DNA of 64,000 bases from Allokutzneria sp. A3M-2-11 16 (GCF_024213555.1 NZ_JANAVO010000004.1:372001-436000); one strand, 5' to 3'; numbered from the stretch's first letter, positions 42,224 through 51,649 are shown. The notes: generated by a model not told the origin, from the letters alone. Numbers and translations: made by a program.

Positions 42224-43438
42224 GTGAGGGCGAGGACGGGAGTCAGGCCGCGGCACGTGGTGCGGGTGCTGCCCGCGCTGGTCGTCGCCGGTTTCCTGGT
42301 GACCGGGCTGTTCGTCGACTCGGTGTGGTGGCGCTCCACGACGGTCCTCCAGTGGGCGCCGGCCATCGCCTCGGCCCCCCTCGCGCTCTACTCGGGACGG
42401 TTCTGCCTGCTCGTGGTGCTCCTCCAGGTGGCACTGCTGCTCGTCGTCGACACCACGGGCGGCGCGGGCAGCGAGGTCGTCCAGCTCGCGCTGCTGATCA
42501 ACCTGTTCGCGCTGACCGAGCGGCGGGGGCGGGAGCTGATCGTCGGCACCGTCGGCGCCACCATCGCCACCGTGCTGAACCTGATCGACGTGCCGTTCGG
42601 CCAGGCCCCGCCCCCGCTGGGGCCGGTCGGCGCCTGCGTCGTGGCCGCCCCGGTGCTGCTCGGACTGCACCAGCGGGCGTTGCGCGACGCGGCCGCGCAG
42701 GCCGAACAACGCGTCCAGGAGACCATGTTGCGCGCCGAGCTGGAGCGGCGGCAGGCGGCGTCGAGCGAGCGCGCGGCGATCTCGCGGGAGCTGCACGACC
42801 TCGTCGCCCACCACGTCGCCTCGATCGTGCTGCGGGTCGGCGTCGCCCGGCACGTCGCGGCCGACACCGATCCCCGCATCCGCGCGGTGCTCGACGACGT
42901 GCACACGACCGCGACCACCGCGCTGGAGGACCTGCGCCGCCTCGTCAGCGTGCTGCGCGATCCGGAGCGGGGACCGGTGGCGCCGCTGCCCGATCCGGCC
43001 GAGCTGATCGAATCGCTCAACGACCTGGTGCGGCGCACGAGGCAGGCCGGGCTGACCGTGTCGGCGGAGTTCGGCCCCGGTCTGTCCACATTGGACTCGG
43101 TGCGGCGGCTGGCGGTGCTGCGGATCGCCCAGGAGGCGCTGACCAACGCGATCAAGCACGCGGGCCGGGACGCCGCCGCCAGGCTGAAGGTCTCGCTCGT
43201 CCCGACCAGGGCGGTGGTCATCGAGGTCGCCGACAACGGCGGACGTGCGGACACCAGCGGGCTCCAGGTCCCCGGCGGGCACGGGCTCGTCGGCATGCGC
43301 GAGCGGGTGGAGCTGCTCGGTGGTTCGCTGCACGCGGGTCCGGCGGTGGGCGGCGGGTGGCGGCTGACGGCGGTGCTGCCGGAGAACAGCGGTCCGGAGA
43401 TCAGCGGTCTCGGGAACAGCGGTGAGGAGCACGGATGA
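42224..43438 (+). CDS. NarL-type sensor histidine kinase
   Basis: 404 aa. Four to five hydrophobic segments in residues ~12-150, then a HisKA_3 box ERAAISRELHDLVAHHVASI with the phosphoacceptor about H191. The HATPase domain shows ITNAIKHAG-like ALTNAIKHAG, EVADNGG and GHGLVGMRERVELLGG. Forms a pair with the next gene (ATGA overlap). No extracellular sensing domain of note, so it probably senses membrane state. The GTG at 42224 was selected because longer frames overlap the methyltransferase. Confidence 0.88.
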   Translation: MRARTGVRPRHVVRVLPALVVAGFLVTGLFVDSVWWRSTTVLQWAPAIASAPLALYSGRFCLLVVLLQVALLLVVDTTGGAGSEVVQLALLINLFALTERRGRELIVGTVGATIATVLNLIDVPFGQAPPPLGPVGACVVAAPVLLGLHQRALRDAAAQAEQRVQETMLRAELERRQAASSERAAISRELHDLVAHHVASIVLRVGVARHVAADTDPRIRAVLDDVHTTATTALEDLRRLVSVLRDPERGPVAPLPDPAELIESLNDLVRRTRQAGLTVSAEFGPGLSTLDSVRRLAVLRIAQEALTNAIKHAGRDAAARLKVSLVPTRAVVIEVADNGGRADTSGLQVPGGHGLVGMRERVELLGGSLHAGPAVGGGWRLTAVLPENSGPEISGLGNSGEEHG

Positions 43439-44088
43439 TCAGGGTGCTGCTGGTGGACGACCAGCCCCTGGTGCGCGCGGGGCTGCGGATGCTCTGCGAC
43501 GCCGACGAGCTGATCGAGGTCGCCGGGGAGGCCGGGGACGGGGAACAGGCGGTGCGGCTGGCCGAACGGCTGACGCCGGACGTCGTGCTGATGGACCTGC
43601 GGATGCCCCGGCTGGACGGGATCGAGGCGTCCCGCCGCATCCTGCGCAACCTGCCGGCGACCCGGATCGTGGTGCTCACCACGTTCGACGACGACGATCA
43701 CCTCTACCCCGCGCTGGAGGCGGGGGCCTGCGGGTTCCTGGCCAAGGACGCCGAACCCGCCGAGCTGCTGGTGGCCATCAGGCGGGCCGCCGCCGGGGAG
43801 AGCCCGTTCAGCCCCAGGGTGCTCGACCGCCTGGTCGACCAGGCGCTGCGGGCCCGGGAACCGCGCCGGGAACCGGGTCCGCGACTGCCTGAGGGAGTCA
43901 CCGAACGGGAACGCGACGTGCTCGCGCTGCTCGGAGACGGCCTGGCCAACGCCGAGATCGCCGAGCGGCTGAACCTGGGCGTGACCACGGTGAAGACGCA
44001 CGTGGCGGGCCTGATGGGCAAGACGGGGCGGACCAACCGGGTGCAGCTGGCGGTCCTGGCTGTTCAGCTCGGGCTCTCCGGCGGCTAG
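43435..44088 (+). CDS. NarL/LuxR-family response regulator
   Basis: 217 aa. Receiver domain with DDQ and phosphoacceptor in VVLMDLRMPRLDG (D54), the TT and K switch residues (VVLTTFDD, FLAKDAEP), then a LuxR HTH at ~150-215 (VTERERDVLALLGDGLANAEIAERLNLGVTTVKTHVAGLMGKTG). Partner of the upstream kinase. Targets unknown. Confidence 0.92.
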   Translation: MIRVLLVDDQPLVRAGLRMLCDADELIEVAGEAGDGEQAVRLAERLTPDVVLMDLRMPRLDGIEASRRILRNLPATRIVVLTTFDDDDHLYPALEAGACGFLAKDAEPAELLVAIRRAAAGESPFSPRVLDRLVDQALRAREPRREPGPRLPEGVTERERDVLALLGDGLANAEIAERLNLGVTTVKTHVAGLMGKTGRTNRVQLAVLAVQLGLSGG

Positions 44089-44129
44089 TCGGGGTTGCGG
44101 TCGCCTCCGCACTGGGACACGCTGCATGA

Positions 44130-44453
44130 GTGACCCAGGAAAGGATCCAGCTCGATCTGGACGAAGTGGGCGTCGCGGTGGATCTCCCCCAGCCCACGCA
44201 CTCACAGGACCAGGTTCGAGACGTCCCCTATCGGCCGGTGGAGTTCCGCGACGACGACCTGCCGAGCGCATTGGAACGCACCGCCGCGTGGCTGCGCGCG
44301 ACCCAGCAATGGCTGGGCGAACCCGTTGACGTGATGGCCATCCACCTCGACTACGACGACCGCGAAGGAGCGCCGTACTACGAGGTCAGGCTGTTGTGCA
44401 ACGAAGAGGACCTGGCGGGGGCACCGATCGCCCTGCGCAATCAACCCGGGTAG
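44130..44453 (+). CDS. Hypothetical protein
   Basis: 107 aa, acidic and soluble: MTQERIQLDLDEVGVAVDLP, then LERTAAWLRATQQWLGEPVDVMAIHLDYDDREGAPYYEVRLLC. No family recognised. GTG start without a clear ribosome site. It is followed by a strong terminator, which supports it as a real transcription unit end. Confidence 0.6.
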   Translation: MTQERIQLDLDEVGVAVDLPQPTHSQDQVRDVPYRPVEFRDDDLPSALERTAAWLRATQQWLGEPVDVMAIHLDYDDREGAPYYEVRLLCNEEDLAGAPIALRNQPG

Positions 44454-44485
44454 CGCTTTCGATCCTCCAGTCAGTCGTCAGTTCC

Positions 44486-44520
44486 AGCGGTGGGGCCACT
44501 TATGGCCCCACCGCTTTTCT
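44486..44520 (+). terminator. Strong intrinsic terminator
   Basis: Perfect 13-bp stem AGCGGTGGGGCCA/TGGCCCCACCGCT with 4-nt loop, then TTTTCT. Confidence 0.9.
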
Positions 44521-44534
44521 GTGCCGGTACGCGT

Positions 44535-44623
44535 GGTTGGCCAGTCTTCAAGTACACCCACCGGAGGGTTTGTAGCGGTTAGCGACCGATTGAGGTGGGG
44601 TCTGTCGGACTTGAAGACTGCCC
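44535..44623. repeat. Palindromic element family 1, copy C (shortened)
   Basis: Arms GTCTTCAAGTAC and GGACTTGAAGAC are kept, but the inner stem is lost: only the right-hand GCGGTTAGCG part remains. About 89 bp, between convergent genes. An internal deletion derivative. Confidence 0.75.
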
Positions 44624-44655
44624 TACTGGATCGAGCCATGTGGTTCTGGAGGGTG

Positions 44656-45588
44656 TCACGCCTCGTCGGTGACCATGCGGCGGTGCAGGTCGGCCGCCGC
44701 GACCGGGTCCGGGGCGGTGAGTTCGACCAAGGCCAGCCAGGCCGCGGCGCGCGCGGTGTCGGCGGCGGTCACGGCCGGTTCCGCCAGCAGGTCCAGCACT
44801 GCCGCGCGCAACGGGGTGTCCGCCGTGAGCAGGCCGCCCGCGAGCACGAGCGGACCGGGCACTTCTCCCAACTCCCCCAACGTGATCAGCAGGCGCCGCG
44901 CCGCGTCCGACACCACGGCGGCGGCCGGGTTCGAGGAGTGGGCGAGGTCGAAGACATCCGGTGCCAGCGCGGCGATCTCGGCCCGGGAAGCGGTGTAGAC
45001 GGCGGTCAGGAAGCCTTCGCGGACGGTGGAGCCGAGGCGGTCGCACACTCGCTCGGAAAGCGGGTCGAGGCCGGTGCCCGCGCTGAGGGCCCGCGCCGCG
45101 TGCCGGATCGCCTCGCGGCCGATCCAGTAGCCGGAGCCCTCGTCGCCGATCAGCCAGCCGAGGCCGTCGGCGGCGCGTAACTCGGCGCGGGAGCGGATCT
45201 CGGCCGCCACCGCGCCCGTGCCCGCGATCAGCACGCGGCCGCTGGGGTGCGGGGTCCCGGCCGCGAACGCCACGGGCGCGTCGCCGTATGTCCACAGTGG
45301 ACAGCTGAGACCCGCCGCCGCCCACTCCGCGTCGTAGGCGGCCCGCACGGCGGGATCGGTGAGGCGGCTGTAGCCCGCCATGCCCACGACGCCACCGCGC
45401 ACCATCGCCGGTTCGAGGCCGTCCAGGGCGAGGGAGACGGCCCTGCCGAGTTCGGCGGCCGCGCGCTCCGGGTCGCCGCCGGTGGGGTTGCCGGGCCCCG
45501 CCCGCCCGGCGCCGACGACGCGTCCGTCCAGGGTCGCCGCGATCACGCGGGTGGTGCTTCCGCCGCAGTCCGCTCCGAGCACAAGCAT
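44656..45588 (-). CDS. BadF/BadG-family sugar kinase, probable N-acetylglucosamine kinase
   Basis: 310 aa, ASKHA-fold ATPase: phosphate-1 motif LGADCGGSTTRVIAAT, GVVGMAGYSRL, VLIAGTGAVAAEI, GWLIGDEGSGYWIGREAIRHAARAL. This subfamily includes GlcNAc kinases. It is divergent from RpiR-SIS-NgcEFG, so it probably phosphorylates the imported amino sugar. ATG at 45588 gives the conserved N-terminus; a GTG at 45603 is also possible. Confidence 0.8.
   Translation of the reverse strand: MLVLGADCGGSTTRVIAATLDGRVVGAGRAGPGNPTGGDPERAAAELGRAVSLALDGLEPAMVRGGVVGMAGYSRLTDPAVRAAYDAEWAAAGLSCPLWTYGDAPVAFAAGTPHPSGRVLIAGTGAVAAEIRSRAELRAADGLGWLIGDEGSGYWIGREAIRHAARALSAGTGLDPLSERVCDRLGSTVREGFLTAVYTASRAEIAALAPDVFDLAHSSNPAAAVVSDAARRLLITLGELGEVPGPLVLAGGLLTADTPLRAAVLDLLAEPAVTAADTARAAAWLALVELTAPDPVAAADLHRRMVTDEA
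45290..45302. repeat. 13-bp palindrome GTCCACAGTGGAC
   Basis: Exact copy of the iterated GTCCACWGTGGAC palindrome, inside the sugar-kinase gene. Confidence 0.6.
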
Positions 45589-45674
45589 GAAAATTATGTT
45601 CACCCTTTCGCTCGCCCTCGTCTTGTGGCAACAATTCTTACCGAAGACGGCTAATCAGGGAAGAAGCAACGTAC

Positions 45675-46586
45675 ATGGCGCTCGACGGCGAAGGACTGCT
45701 CGCACGGCTGCGGACGGAGCTGCCCGGACTGCCCGAGGCGCTCCAGCGCGTCGCCGAGCTGATCCTGCGCGATCCGGAGGAGGCGGCGCAGTCGACCATC
45801 GTCGACCTCGCCGAGCGCTCCGGGACCTCCCCCGCCACCGTGACCCGGTTCTGCCGCACCCTGGGCTTCCGCGGCTACGCGGGGCTGCGGGTGGCCATCG
45901 CCACCGAGATCGGCCGGGCCGCGCAGGCCCGCTGGGAGATCGACGTGGACCGCGACATCGCGCCGGACCACCCGTTGCAGCGGGTGCTCGGGGTGATCGT
46001 CAGCGCCGACACCCAGGCGATCCGCGAGACCGCCGACCGGCTGGACCTGACCGCGGTGGAGGTGGTCGCCAGCACCATCGCCGAGGCGATCGGCTCCGGC
46101 CGCCGGGTGGAGGTCTTCGGCGTCGGCAGCAGCGCCGCGGCGACCACCGAACTGGTGTTCCGGCTCCAGCGGCTGCGGGTCGCGTGCTGGCACCGCGCCG
46201 AGGCGCACTCCGCGCTGAGCAGCGCCGCGCTGCTGCGCCCCGGCGACCTGGCGATCGGCGTCTCGCACAGCGGCCGGACCCGCGAGGTGATCGAGTTCCT
46301 GGCGGAGGCGGCCGAGCACGGCGCGATGACGGTCGCGGTGACCTCCTACCCGCGCTCCCCGCTCGCCGAGACCGCCGAGCTCGTGCTGACCACCGAGACG
46401 CACGAGACGAGCTTCCGGTTGGCCGCGCTCTCCGCGTTGCACTCCCAGCTGCTCGTGCTGGACCTGGTCTACGTCGCCGTGGCGCAGCGCAGCCACCCGG
46501 CGGTGGACGAGGCGTTCGAGCTGACCGCCCGAGCGGTCCAGACGCATCGGCTTCCCGAACATCCGATCAGGAAGGGAAAACGTTGA
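45675..46586 (+). CDS. MurR/RpiR-family regulator
   Basis: 303 aa. N-terminal HTH_6 (ELILRDPEEAAQSTIVDLAERSGTSPATVTRFCRTLGFRGYAGLRVAIATE) and C-terminal SIS phosphosugar-binding domain (VEVFGVGSSAAATTELVFRL, GVSHSGRTREVIEF). Likely senses a phosphorylated amino sugar and controls both its own operon and the divergent kinase. Its stop overlaps the TTG of the next gene. Confidence 0.88.
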   Translation: MALDGEGLLARLRTELPGLPEALQRVAELILRDPEEAAQSTIVDLAERSGTSPATVTRFCRTLGFRGYAGLRVAIATEIGRAAQARWEIDVDRDIAPDHPLQRVLGVIVSADTQAIRETADRLDLTAVEVVASTIAEAIGSGRRVEVFGVGSSAAATTELVFRLQRLRVACWHRAEAHSALSSAALLRPGDLAIGVSHSGRTREVIEFLAEAAEHGAMTVAVTSYPRSPLAETAELVLTTETHETSFRLAALSALHSQLLVLDLVYVAVAQRSHPAVDEAFELTARAVQTHRLPEHPIRKGKR

Positions 46587-47371
46587 GCGAGGTCAACGAA
46601 GATCCGCTTGCGGGATCGAGCATCATCTCTGCTGGGGGTTTCCTCAAGGCCATTACCAAGCTGGTCACAACCGTTGGCACCGAACAACTTCCGAACATCA
46701 ACAGGGCCGCGGACGTGATCGCGGACTGCGTGCGCGCGGGCGGGGTGGTGCAGGCGTTCGGCTGCGGGCACTCCGAGGCGCTGGCGATGGAGATCGCCGG
46801 GCGCGCGGGCGGCCTGGTGCCGTCGAACCGGATCTCGTTGCGGGACCTGGTCCTCTTCGGCGGGGAGCCCGTCTCCGTGCTGGAGGGGCCGCTGCTGGAG
46901 AAGGACCCGACCGTCGCGCACCGGCTCTACGAGCTGGCCCCGGTCGGCGCGGAGGACGTGTTCGTGATCGCGTCCAACTCGGGCGTGAACGGGCTGATCG
47001 TGGAGTTCGCCCTGCACGTGAAGTCCAAGGGGCACAAGGTGATCGTGCTGACCTCGCGGCAGCACACCGATCTCGTCGAGTCCAACCACCCGAGCGGTCG
47101 CAAGCTGGCCGAGCTGGCCGACGTGGTGCTGGACAACGGTGCTCCCTACGGCGACTCGGCGCTGCCCCTGCCCGGCGGCGGAGCAGTCGGCGCGGTGTCG
47201 TCGATCACCGCCGCGCTGCTGGCGCAGCAGATCACCGTCGAGGTGGTGCGGCGACTGTCCACTCAGGACGAGAAGCCCCCGATCTACATCTCGGCCAACA
47301 TCCCCGGCGGACGCGAGCACAACAAGGTGCTGGAAGACCGCTACGCCGGACGCATCCGTCGGACCGCCTGA
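46583..47371 (+). CDS. SIS-domain sugar isomerase-like protein
   Basis: 262 aa. SIS fold with VQAFGCGHSEALAMEIAGRAGGLVPSN, DVFVIASNSGVNGLIVEFAL and VIVLTSRQHT; resembles UPF0309-type proteins linked to amino-sugar loci. May act on GlcNAc-6-P or MurNAc-6-P type substrates. The TTG start (TTGA overlap with the RpiR stop) is supported by GGAAGGG 6 nt upstream. Confidence 0.8.
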   Translation: MSEVNEDPLAGSSIISAGGFLKAITKLVTTVGTEQLPNINRAADVIADCVRAGGVVQAFGCGHSEALAMEIAGRAGGLVPSNRISLRDLVLFGGEPVSVLEGPLLEKDPTVAHRLYELAPVGAEDVFVIASNSGVNGLIVEFALHVKSKGHKVIVLTSRQHTDLVESNHPSGRKLAELADVVLDNGAPYGDSALPLPGGGAVGAVSSITAALLAQQITVEVVRRLSTQDEKPPIYISANIPGGREHNKVLEDRYAGRIRRTA

Positions 47372-47385
47372 GCGGAGGAGACCCT

Positions 47386-48780
47386 GTGAACCCGACTACG
47401 AGACGTTCAGTGCTTCGCGGAGCGTTGGCCGCGGCGGCGACACCCCTGCTCGCGGGGTGTGTGACCGCGGGCGGCGGCGACCAGGGCCCTGCTTTACGCG
47501 GGCAGGTCACTAAGGACAACCCGCTCGGCGTCGCGCTCGACGCGCCCCTGGAAGTGGTGATCTTCAAGGGGGCCTACGGCGACCAGTACGCCCTCGACGC
47601 GGAGCGCGCCTACAACCAGCGGCACCCGCAGGCGAAGATCAACCACCAGGCCATCCAGAAGGTCGGCGAGGCGCTGCAACCGCGCTTCGTCGCCGACACC
47701 CCGCCGGACGTCGTCGACAACACCGGCGCGGGAGCGCTGGACCTGCCGACGCTGGTGAAGGCCAACCAGGTCAGCGACCTCAGCGAACTGCTGGACTCAC
47801 CCTCGCTGCACGACCCGTCCGTGCGCGTGCGCGACACACTGCTGCCCGGCGTGGTCGACGACGGGACGTTCAACGGGCGCCCGCGCGCGCTCAACCTCGT
47901 CTACACCGCTTGGGGCGTCTGGTATTCGCGGACGCTGTTCGCCGAGCGCGGCTGGTCCTACCCGAAGACCTGGGACGAGATGCTCACGCTCTGCGGCGAG
48001 ATCAAGAAGTCCGGTATCGCGCCGTGGACGCACCAGGGCAAGTACCCCGACTACGTCGGCGACCTGCTGGTGTCGATGGCGTTCAAGGCGGGCGGCAACG
48101 ACCTGCTGGTCGCGGTGGACAACCTGGAGCCCAACGCCTGGAAGCACGAGGCGATGATCAACGCGGCGACCGCCTTCGCCGAGCTGGTCGGCAGGGGATA
48201 CGTGATGCCCGGCTCGGAGGGCCTGTCGCACACGGAGGCGCAGGCCGCGTGGTCGCAGGGCAAGGCGGCGTTCCTGCCGTCCGGTTCGTGGCTGGAGAGC
48301 GAGCAGAAGGGCGTCACGCCGGAGAACTTCCAGATGGTGATGATGCCGCCGCCGCAACTGTCCACTTCGGACAAGATGCCCGCGGCCGCGGTGCGCGCGG
48401 GCGGCGCGCAGAGCTTCATCGTGCCGGAGAAGGCGCGCAACCGGCAGGGCGGCATGGACTTCCTGCGCACCCTGTTCGCCGTGCCGCAGGCCCGCCGCTT
48501 CGCCGAGCTGGCCAGCGCGCTGCCCTCGGTGAAGGGCGCGACCGAGGGGCTGCGGCTGTCCTCCGGGGTGGATTCCGTGCGCAACGCCGTGAACGCCGCC
48601 GGGGACAACGCGTTCCGCTACCGCTTCCGCACCTGGTACGGCACGTTGAAGAAGTCGTGGGACGACGCGACCGGCGAGCTGTTCACCGGGCGGCTGACCC
48701 CGCAGCAGTGGGCGGACCGCGTGCAGCGCGCCGCCGACGCGGTCGCCCGTGACCCCAACATCACCAAGTACCGGCGCTGA
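47386..48780 (+). CDS. ngcE: N-acetylglucosamine/chitobiose ABC transporter substrate-binding lipoprotein
   Basis: 464 aa. Twin-arginine lipoprotein signal TTRRSVLRGALAAAATPLLAGC with acylated C25. Family 1 solute-binding fold: LEVVIFKGAYGDQYALDAERAYNQRHP, PPDVVDNTGAGALDL, YTAWGVWYSRTLFAERGWSYPKTWDEM, PSGSWLESEQ. The family resembles Streptomyces NgcE, which binds GlcNAc and N,N'-diacetylchitobiose. GTG start with GGAGGAG. First of three transporter genes. Confidence 0.82.
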   Translation: MNPTTRRSVLRGALAAAATPLLAGCVTAGGGDQGPALRGQVTKDNPLGVALDAPLEVVIFKGAYGDQYALDAERAYNQRHPQAKINHQAIQKVGEALQPRFVADTPPDVVDNTGAGALDLPTLVKANQVSDLSELLDSPSLHDPSVRVRDTLLPGVVDDGTFNGRPRALNLVYTAWGVWYSRTLFAERGWSYPKTWDEMLTLCGEIKKSGIAPWTHQGKYPDYVGDLLVSMAFKAGGNDLLVAVDNLEPNAWKHEAMINAATAFAELVGRGYVMPGSEGLSHTEAQAAWSQGKAAFLPSGSWLESEQKGVTPENFQMVMMPPPQLSTSDKMPAAAVRAGGAQSFIVPEKARNRQGGMDFLRTLFAVPQARRFAELASALPSVKGATEGLRLSSGVDSVRNAVNAAGDNAFRYRFRTWYGTLKKSWDDATGELFTGRLTPQQWADRVQRAADAVARDPNITKYRR

Positions 48781-48783
48781 CGC

Positions 48784-49701
48784 ATGAAGCACGGCAAATA
48801 CCGCTTCCTGGCGATGGCGATCCTGCCCGCGCTGGCGCTGCACGTGATCTTCGTGCTCTCGCCGTACGCGCAGGCGTTCTACCTGTCCCTGACGGACTGG
48901 ACGGGGGTGGCGGGGCAGGCGAACTTCGTCGGGCTGGACAACTTCGCCCGGCTCGGCGAGGACCCGCTGTTCCTGTCCGCGCTGGGCAACAACGCGCTGA
49001 TGCTGATCGTCGTCCCGCTGGCGACGATCGCCATCGCGCTGTTCCTGGCCTCCATGCTCAACCTCGGCGGTCGGCGCGGGCGGGCGGAGGTCCAGGGCGT
49101 CGCGGGCGGGAAGGTCTACAAGATCGTCTACTTCTTCCCGCAGCTGCTGTCGGTGCCGATCATCGCGGTGCTCTGGCAGTTCGTGTACAGCCCGAACAAC
49201 GGTCTGCTCAACGGTTTCCTGAGTGCCGTGGGGCTGGACGGGCTGGCCCGCACCTGGCTCGCCGACGGCTCGGTGGCGCTGTGGGCCGTCATGGCGGTGA
49301 TGGTGTGGTCGGCGGTCGGGTTCTACGTCGTGCTGTTCAGCGCGGCCATGGACTCGATCCCGCGCGAGCTGTTCGAGGCGGCCCGGCTGGACGGGGCGGG
49401 CCGTCTCGCCACCTTCCGCTCCATCACGCTGCCCCTGGTGCGGGACAACGTGAACGCGGCCTTCGTGTACCTGGGCATCGCGGCGCTGGACGGTTTCGCG
49501 CTGGTGCAGATCCTGTCGGTCGGCCCCGGAGGACCGGACGGCGCGACCGAGGTGATCGGTCTCGGCCTGTACCGCAACGCCTTCTCGTTCGGGCAGTTCG
49601 GTTACGCGTCGGCGATGGGCGTCGCCCTGTTCTTCCTGACCCTGACGCTCGCGGTGATCGCGATGCGCTCGGGTCGCCGCACGAAGGTGGAGATGGCATG
49701 A
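48784..49701 (+). CDS. ngcF: NgcF-like sugar ABC permease
   Basis: 305 aa, six transmembrane helices, with the EAA loop RELFEAARLDGAGRLATFRSITLPLV. Membrane subunit of the amino-sugar importer. 3 nt after ngcE and overlapping ngcG by ATGA. No ATPase gene is in the cluster, so a shared MsiK-type ATPase is expected elsewhere. Confidence 0.85.
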   Translation: MKHGKYRFLAMAILPALALHVIFVLSPYAQAFYLSLTDWTGVAGQANFVGLDNFARLGEDPLFLSALGNNALMLIVVPLATIAIALFLASMLNLGGRRGRAEVQGVAGGKVYKIVYFFPQLLSVPIIAVLWQFVYSPNNGLLNGFLSAVGLDGLARTWLADGSVALWAVMAVMVWSAVGFYVVLFSAAMDSIPRELFEAARLDGAGRLATFRSITLPLVRDNVNAAFVYLGIAALDGFALVQILSVGPGGPDGATEVIGLGLYRNAFSFGQFGYASAMGVALFFLTLTLAVIAMRSGRRTKVEMA

Positions 49702-50522
49702 GGCGACTCGGAGACGGCGCGATCCACCTGTTCATGGCGGCGTGGGCGGTGATGGTCGCGTTCCCGTTGGTGTGGGCGGTGCTCAGCTCGCTCAAGACCG
49801 ACCAGCAGATCCTGACCAGCCCGTGGTCCCTGCCCGACCGCCCGCACCTGGAGAACTGGGCGCGGGCGTGGGAGCAGGCCTCGATCGGCAAGTACTTCCT
49901 GAACAGCCTGGTCGTGGTCGGCGGGGCGCTGGTGCTGACCATGCTGCTCGGCTCGCTCGTCGCCTACGCGCTGGCCCGGTACTCCTTCCCCGGCAACAGG
50001 TTCCTGTACTACCTGTTCGTCAGCGGCATGCTCTTCCCGATGTTCCTGGCCCTGGTGCCGCTGTTCTTCGTCGTCAAGCAGCTGGGCCTGCTCGGCAGCT
50101 ATCCCGGGCTGATCCTGGTCTACACCGCCTACGCGCTGCCGTTCACGGTGTTCTTCCTGACCGGGTTCTTCCGCACCCTGCCCAACGAGGTCGCGGAGTC
50201 GGCGGCGCTGGACGGCTGCTCGCACTCGGGGATCTTCTTCCGCGTCATGCTGCCGATGGCCAGACCGGGGTTGATCAGCGTGGGGATCTTCAACTTCCTC
50301 GGCCTGTGGAACCAGTACCTGCTGCCGCTCGTGCTCAACCCGGATCCGGCGAACTACGTACTCGCGCAGGGCCTGGCGGCGCTGTCGGTGAGCCAGGGCT
50401 ACCGCGGTGACTTCAGCGGTCTGTTCGCCGGGCTGACTATCGCGATGCTGCCGGTTCTGGTGGTGTATCTGGTGTTCCAGCGCCGCATCCGCTCCGGGCT
50501 CACCGCAGGCGCCGTGCGGTAA
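49698..50522 (+). CDS. ngcG: NgcG-like sugar ABC permease
   Basis: 274 aa, six transmembrane helices, with the EAA loop NEVAESAALDGCSHSGIFFRVMLPMARPG. Second permease subunit. The ATG at 49698 overlaps the ngcF stop. Followed by a decayed protease gene rather than by a catabolic gene. Confidence 0.85.
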   Translation: MRRLGDGAIHLFMAAWAVMVAFPLVWAVLSSLKTDQQILTSPWSLPDRPHLENWARAWEQASIGKYFLNSLVVVGGALVLTMLLGSLVAYALARYSFPGNRFLYYLFVSGMLFPMFLALVPLFFVVKQLGLLGSYPGLILVYTAYALPFTVFFLTGFFRTLPNEVAESAALDGCSHSGIFFRVMLPMARPGLISVGIFNFLGLWNQYLLPLVLNPDPANYVLAQGLAALSVSQGYRGDFSGLFAGLTIAMLPVLVVYLVFQRRIRSGLTAGAVR

Positions 50523-50539
50523 CCGTTATGGCGTGCGCA

Positions 50540-51329
50540 TGTACCAATACGGACGGCTGCTCGCCACTGTCGCCTTGGCAGTGGCGAGTTTCGCCGTCGA
50601 ACCGCCCGCGCCAGCACTGACTCGCTGCCGCTGTTGGTCAAGCACGGCGGCGCGCTCCCGGAGGCCGCGGTCGTCCGGCGCGTGTTCCGCGAGCTGAGCC
50701 TCACCTCCGTGAGCGCGCCCAAGGGCACGAAGTTCTCCAGCGGGGTGAAGCTGTGGCTCAACGCGCGCGTCCGGGCCGTCCCTGCCGTGGGTGCGCCGGT
50801 GGCTCGGCGGCCGGGGGCGACCCGACCGGCTTCGGCGTCACGGTCGCCGTGCTCGATTCCGGTGCTGACGCCACCCTCGCGGGGAAGATCACCGTGCGCA
50901 GGGACTTCACCGGCACGGGCGGCACCACCGACCACGGCACTCGCATCGCCGCCGCCGTCTCCCACGCTGCGCCGGACGCCGGGCTGGCCATCGGCAAGGT
51001 CCTCGACGGCACCGGCAGCGGCGCGATCGACGGGATCATCGCCAGGATGCGCTGGGCCGCGGCTGATCTCAAGGCAAGGGTCGTATACCTGGGCTTCGGC
51101 CACACCGAAGTGGTGTCGCGCGCGCTCGACGAGCATCCACCTGAAGGACCGGCAGAGCCGCACCGTGGCCTACTGGAACTCCGGTCGAGCCCCGGTGACG
51201 CTGGCCCTGGAGATGAAGCTGACCGACCGTTCGGGGCGCCCGGCACCAGCGAAGCTGGCCGAGCCGTCGAAGTCGGTTCTCACGCCGCGACGAGTCCTGA
51301 TGGCGCTGTGCGACTGCGCGTTCCCGTGA
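50540..51329 (+). pseudogene. Decayed subtilisin-like (S8) secreted protease
   Basis: Fragments of an S8 protease in alternating frames. A signal peptide MYQYGRLLATVALAVASFA comes first, then after a frameshift a propeptide-like VKHGGALPEAAV..GVKLWLNARVRA. After another shift the catalytic domain reads FGVTVAVLDSGADAT (Asp) and TDHGTRIAAAV (His), then KVLDGTGSGAIDGIIARMRWAAAD. A final shift gives the C-terminal RTVAYWNSGRAPVTLALEM. The GTSMA serine region is deleted. At least three frameshifts and a large deletion, so it is dead. Confidence 0.8.
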
Positions 51330-51345
51330 CCGTGAAGGACACGTG

Positions 51346-51636
51346 TCAGTCCGCTCCCAGTTCCTGATCGAGACGCGTCAGCTCGTCGATCGCGTCCTTG
51401 CGGCGAAGATCGTCACGGCGCTGGTAGTCCACGAGGTCGTCGAAGCGGATCCGCCGGTGCCTGCCGACGAGCCGGAACGGGATCGCACCCCGCTCGAGCA
51501 GGCCGATCAGGTACGGACGGGAGACGTTGAGCTGGTCGGCCGCCTGCTGCGTGGTGAGCTCGGCGTCCGGCGGCACGACCTGCACGCTCTGATCGTTGAC
51601 CTTGTCTGCTTCTCCGGTTCTGGACATGTTCATCAC
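51346..51636 (-). CDS. Excisionase-type HTH protein, possible orphan antitoxin
   Basis: 96 aa. HTH_17/MerR-like core [47 protein letters not shown] with an acidic helical tail. Proteins of this type often pair with a downstream PIN-domain toxin; here the downstream position is the decayed protease, with no PIN gene. Could be a free-standing regulator. GTG, or ATG one codon later, as start. Confidence 0.7.
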   Translation of the reverse strand: MMNMSRTGEADKVNDQSVQVVPPDAELTTQQAADQLNVSRPYLIGLLERGAIPFRLVGRHRRIRFDDLVDYQRRDDLRRKDAIDELTRLDQELGAD

Positions 51637-51649
51637 GCTATCCGGACGC

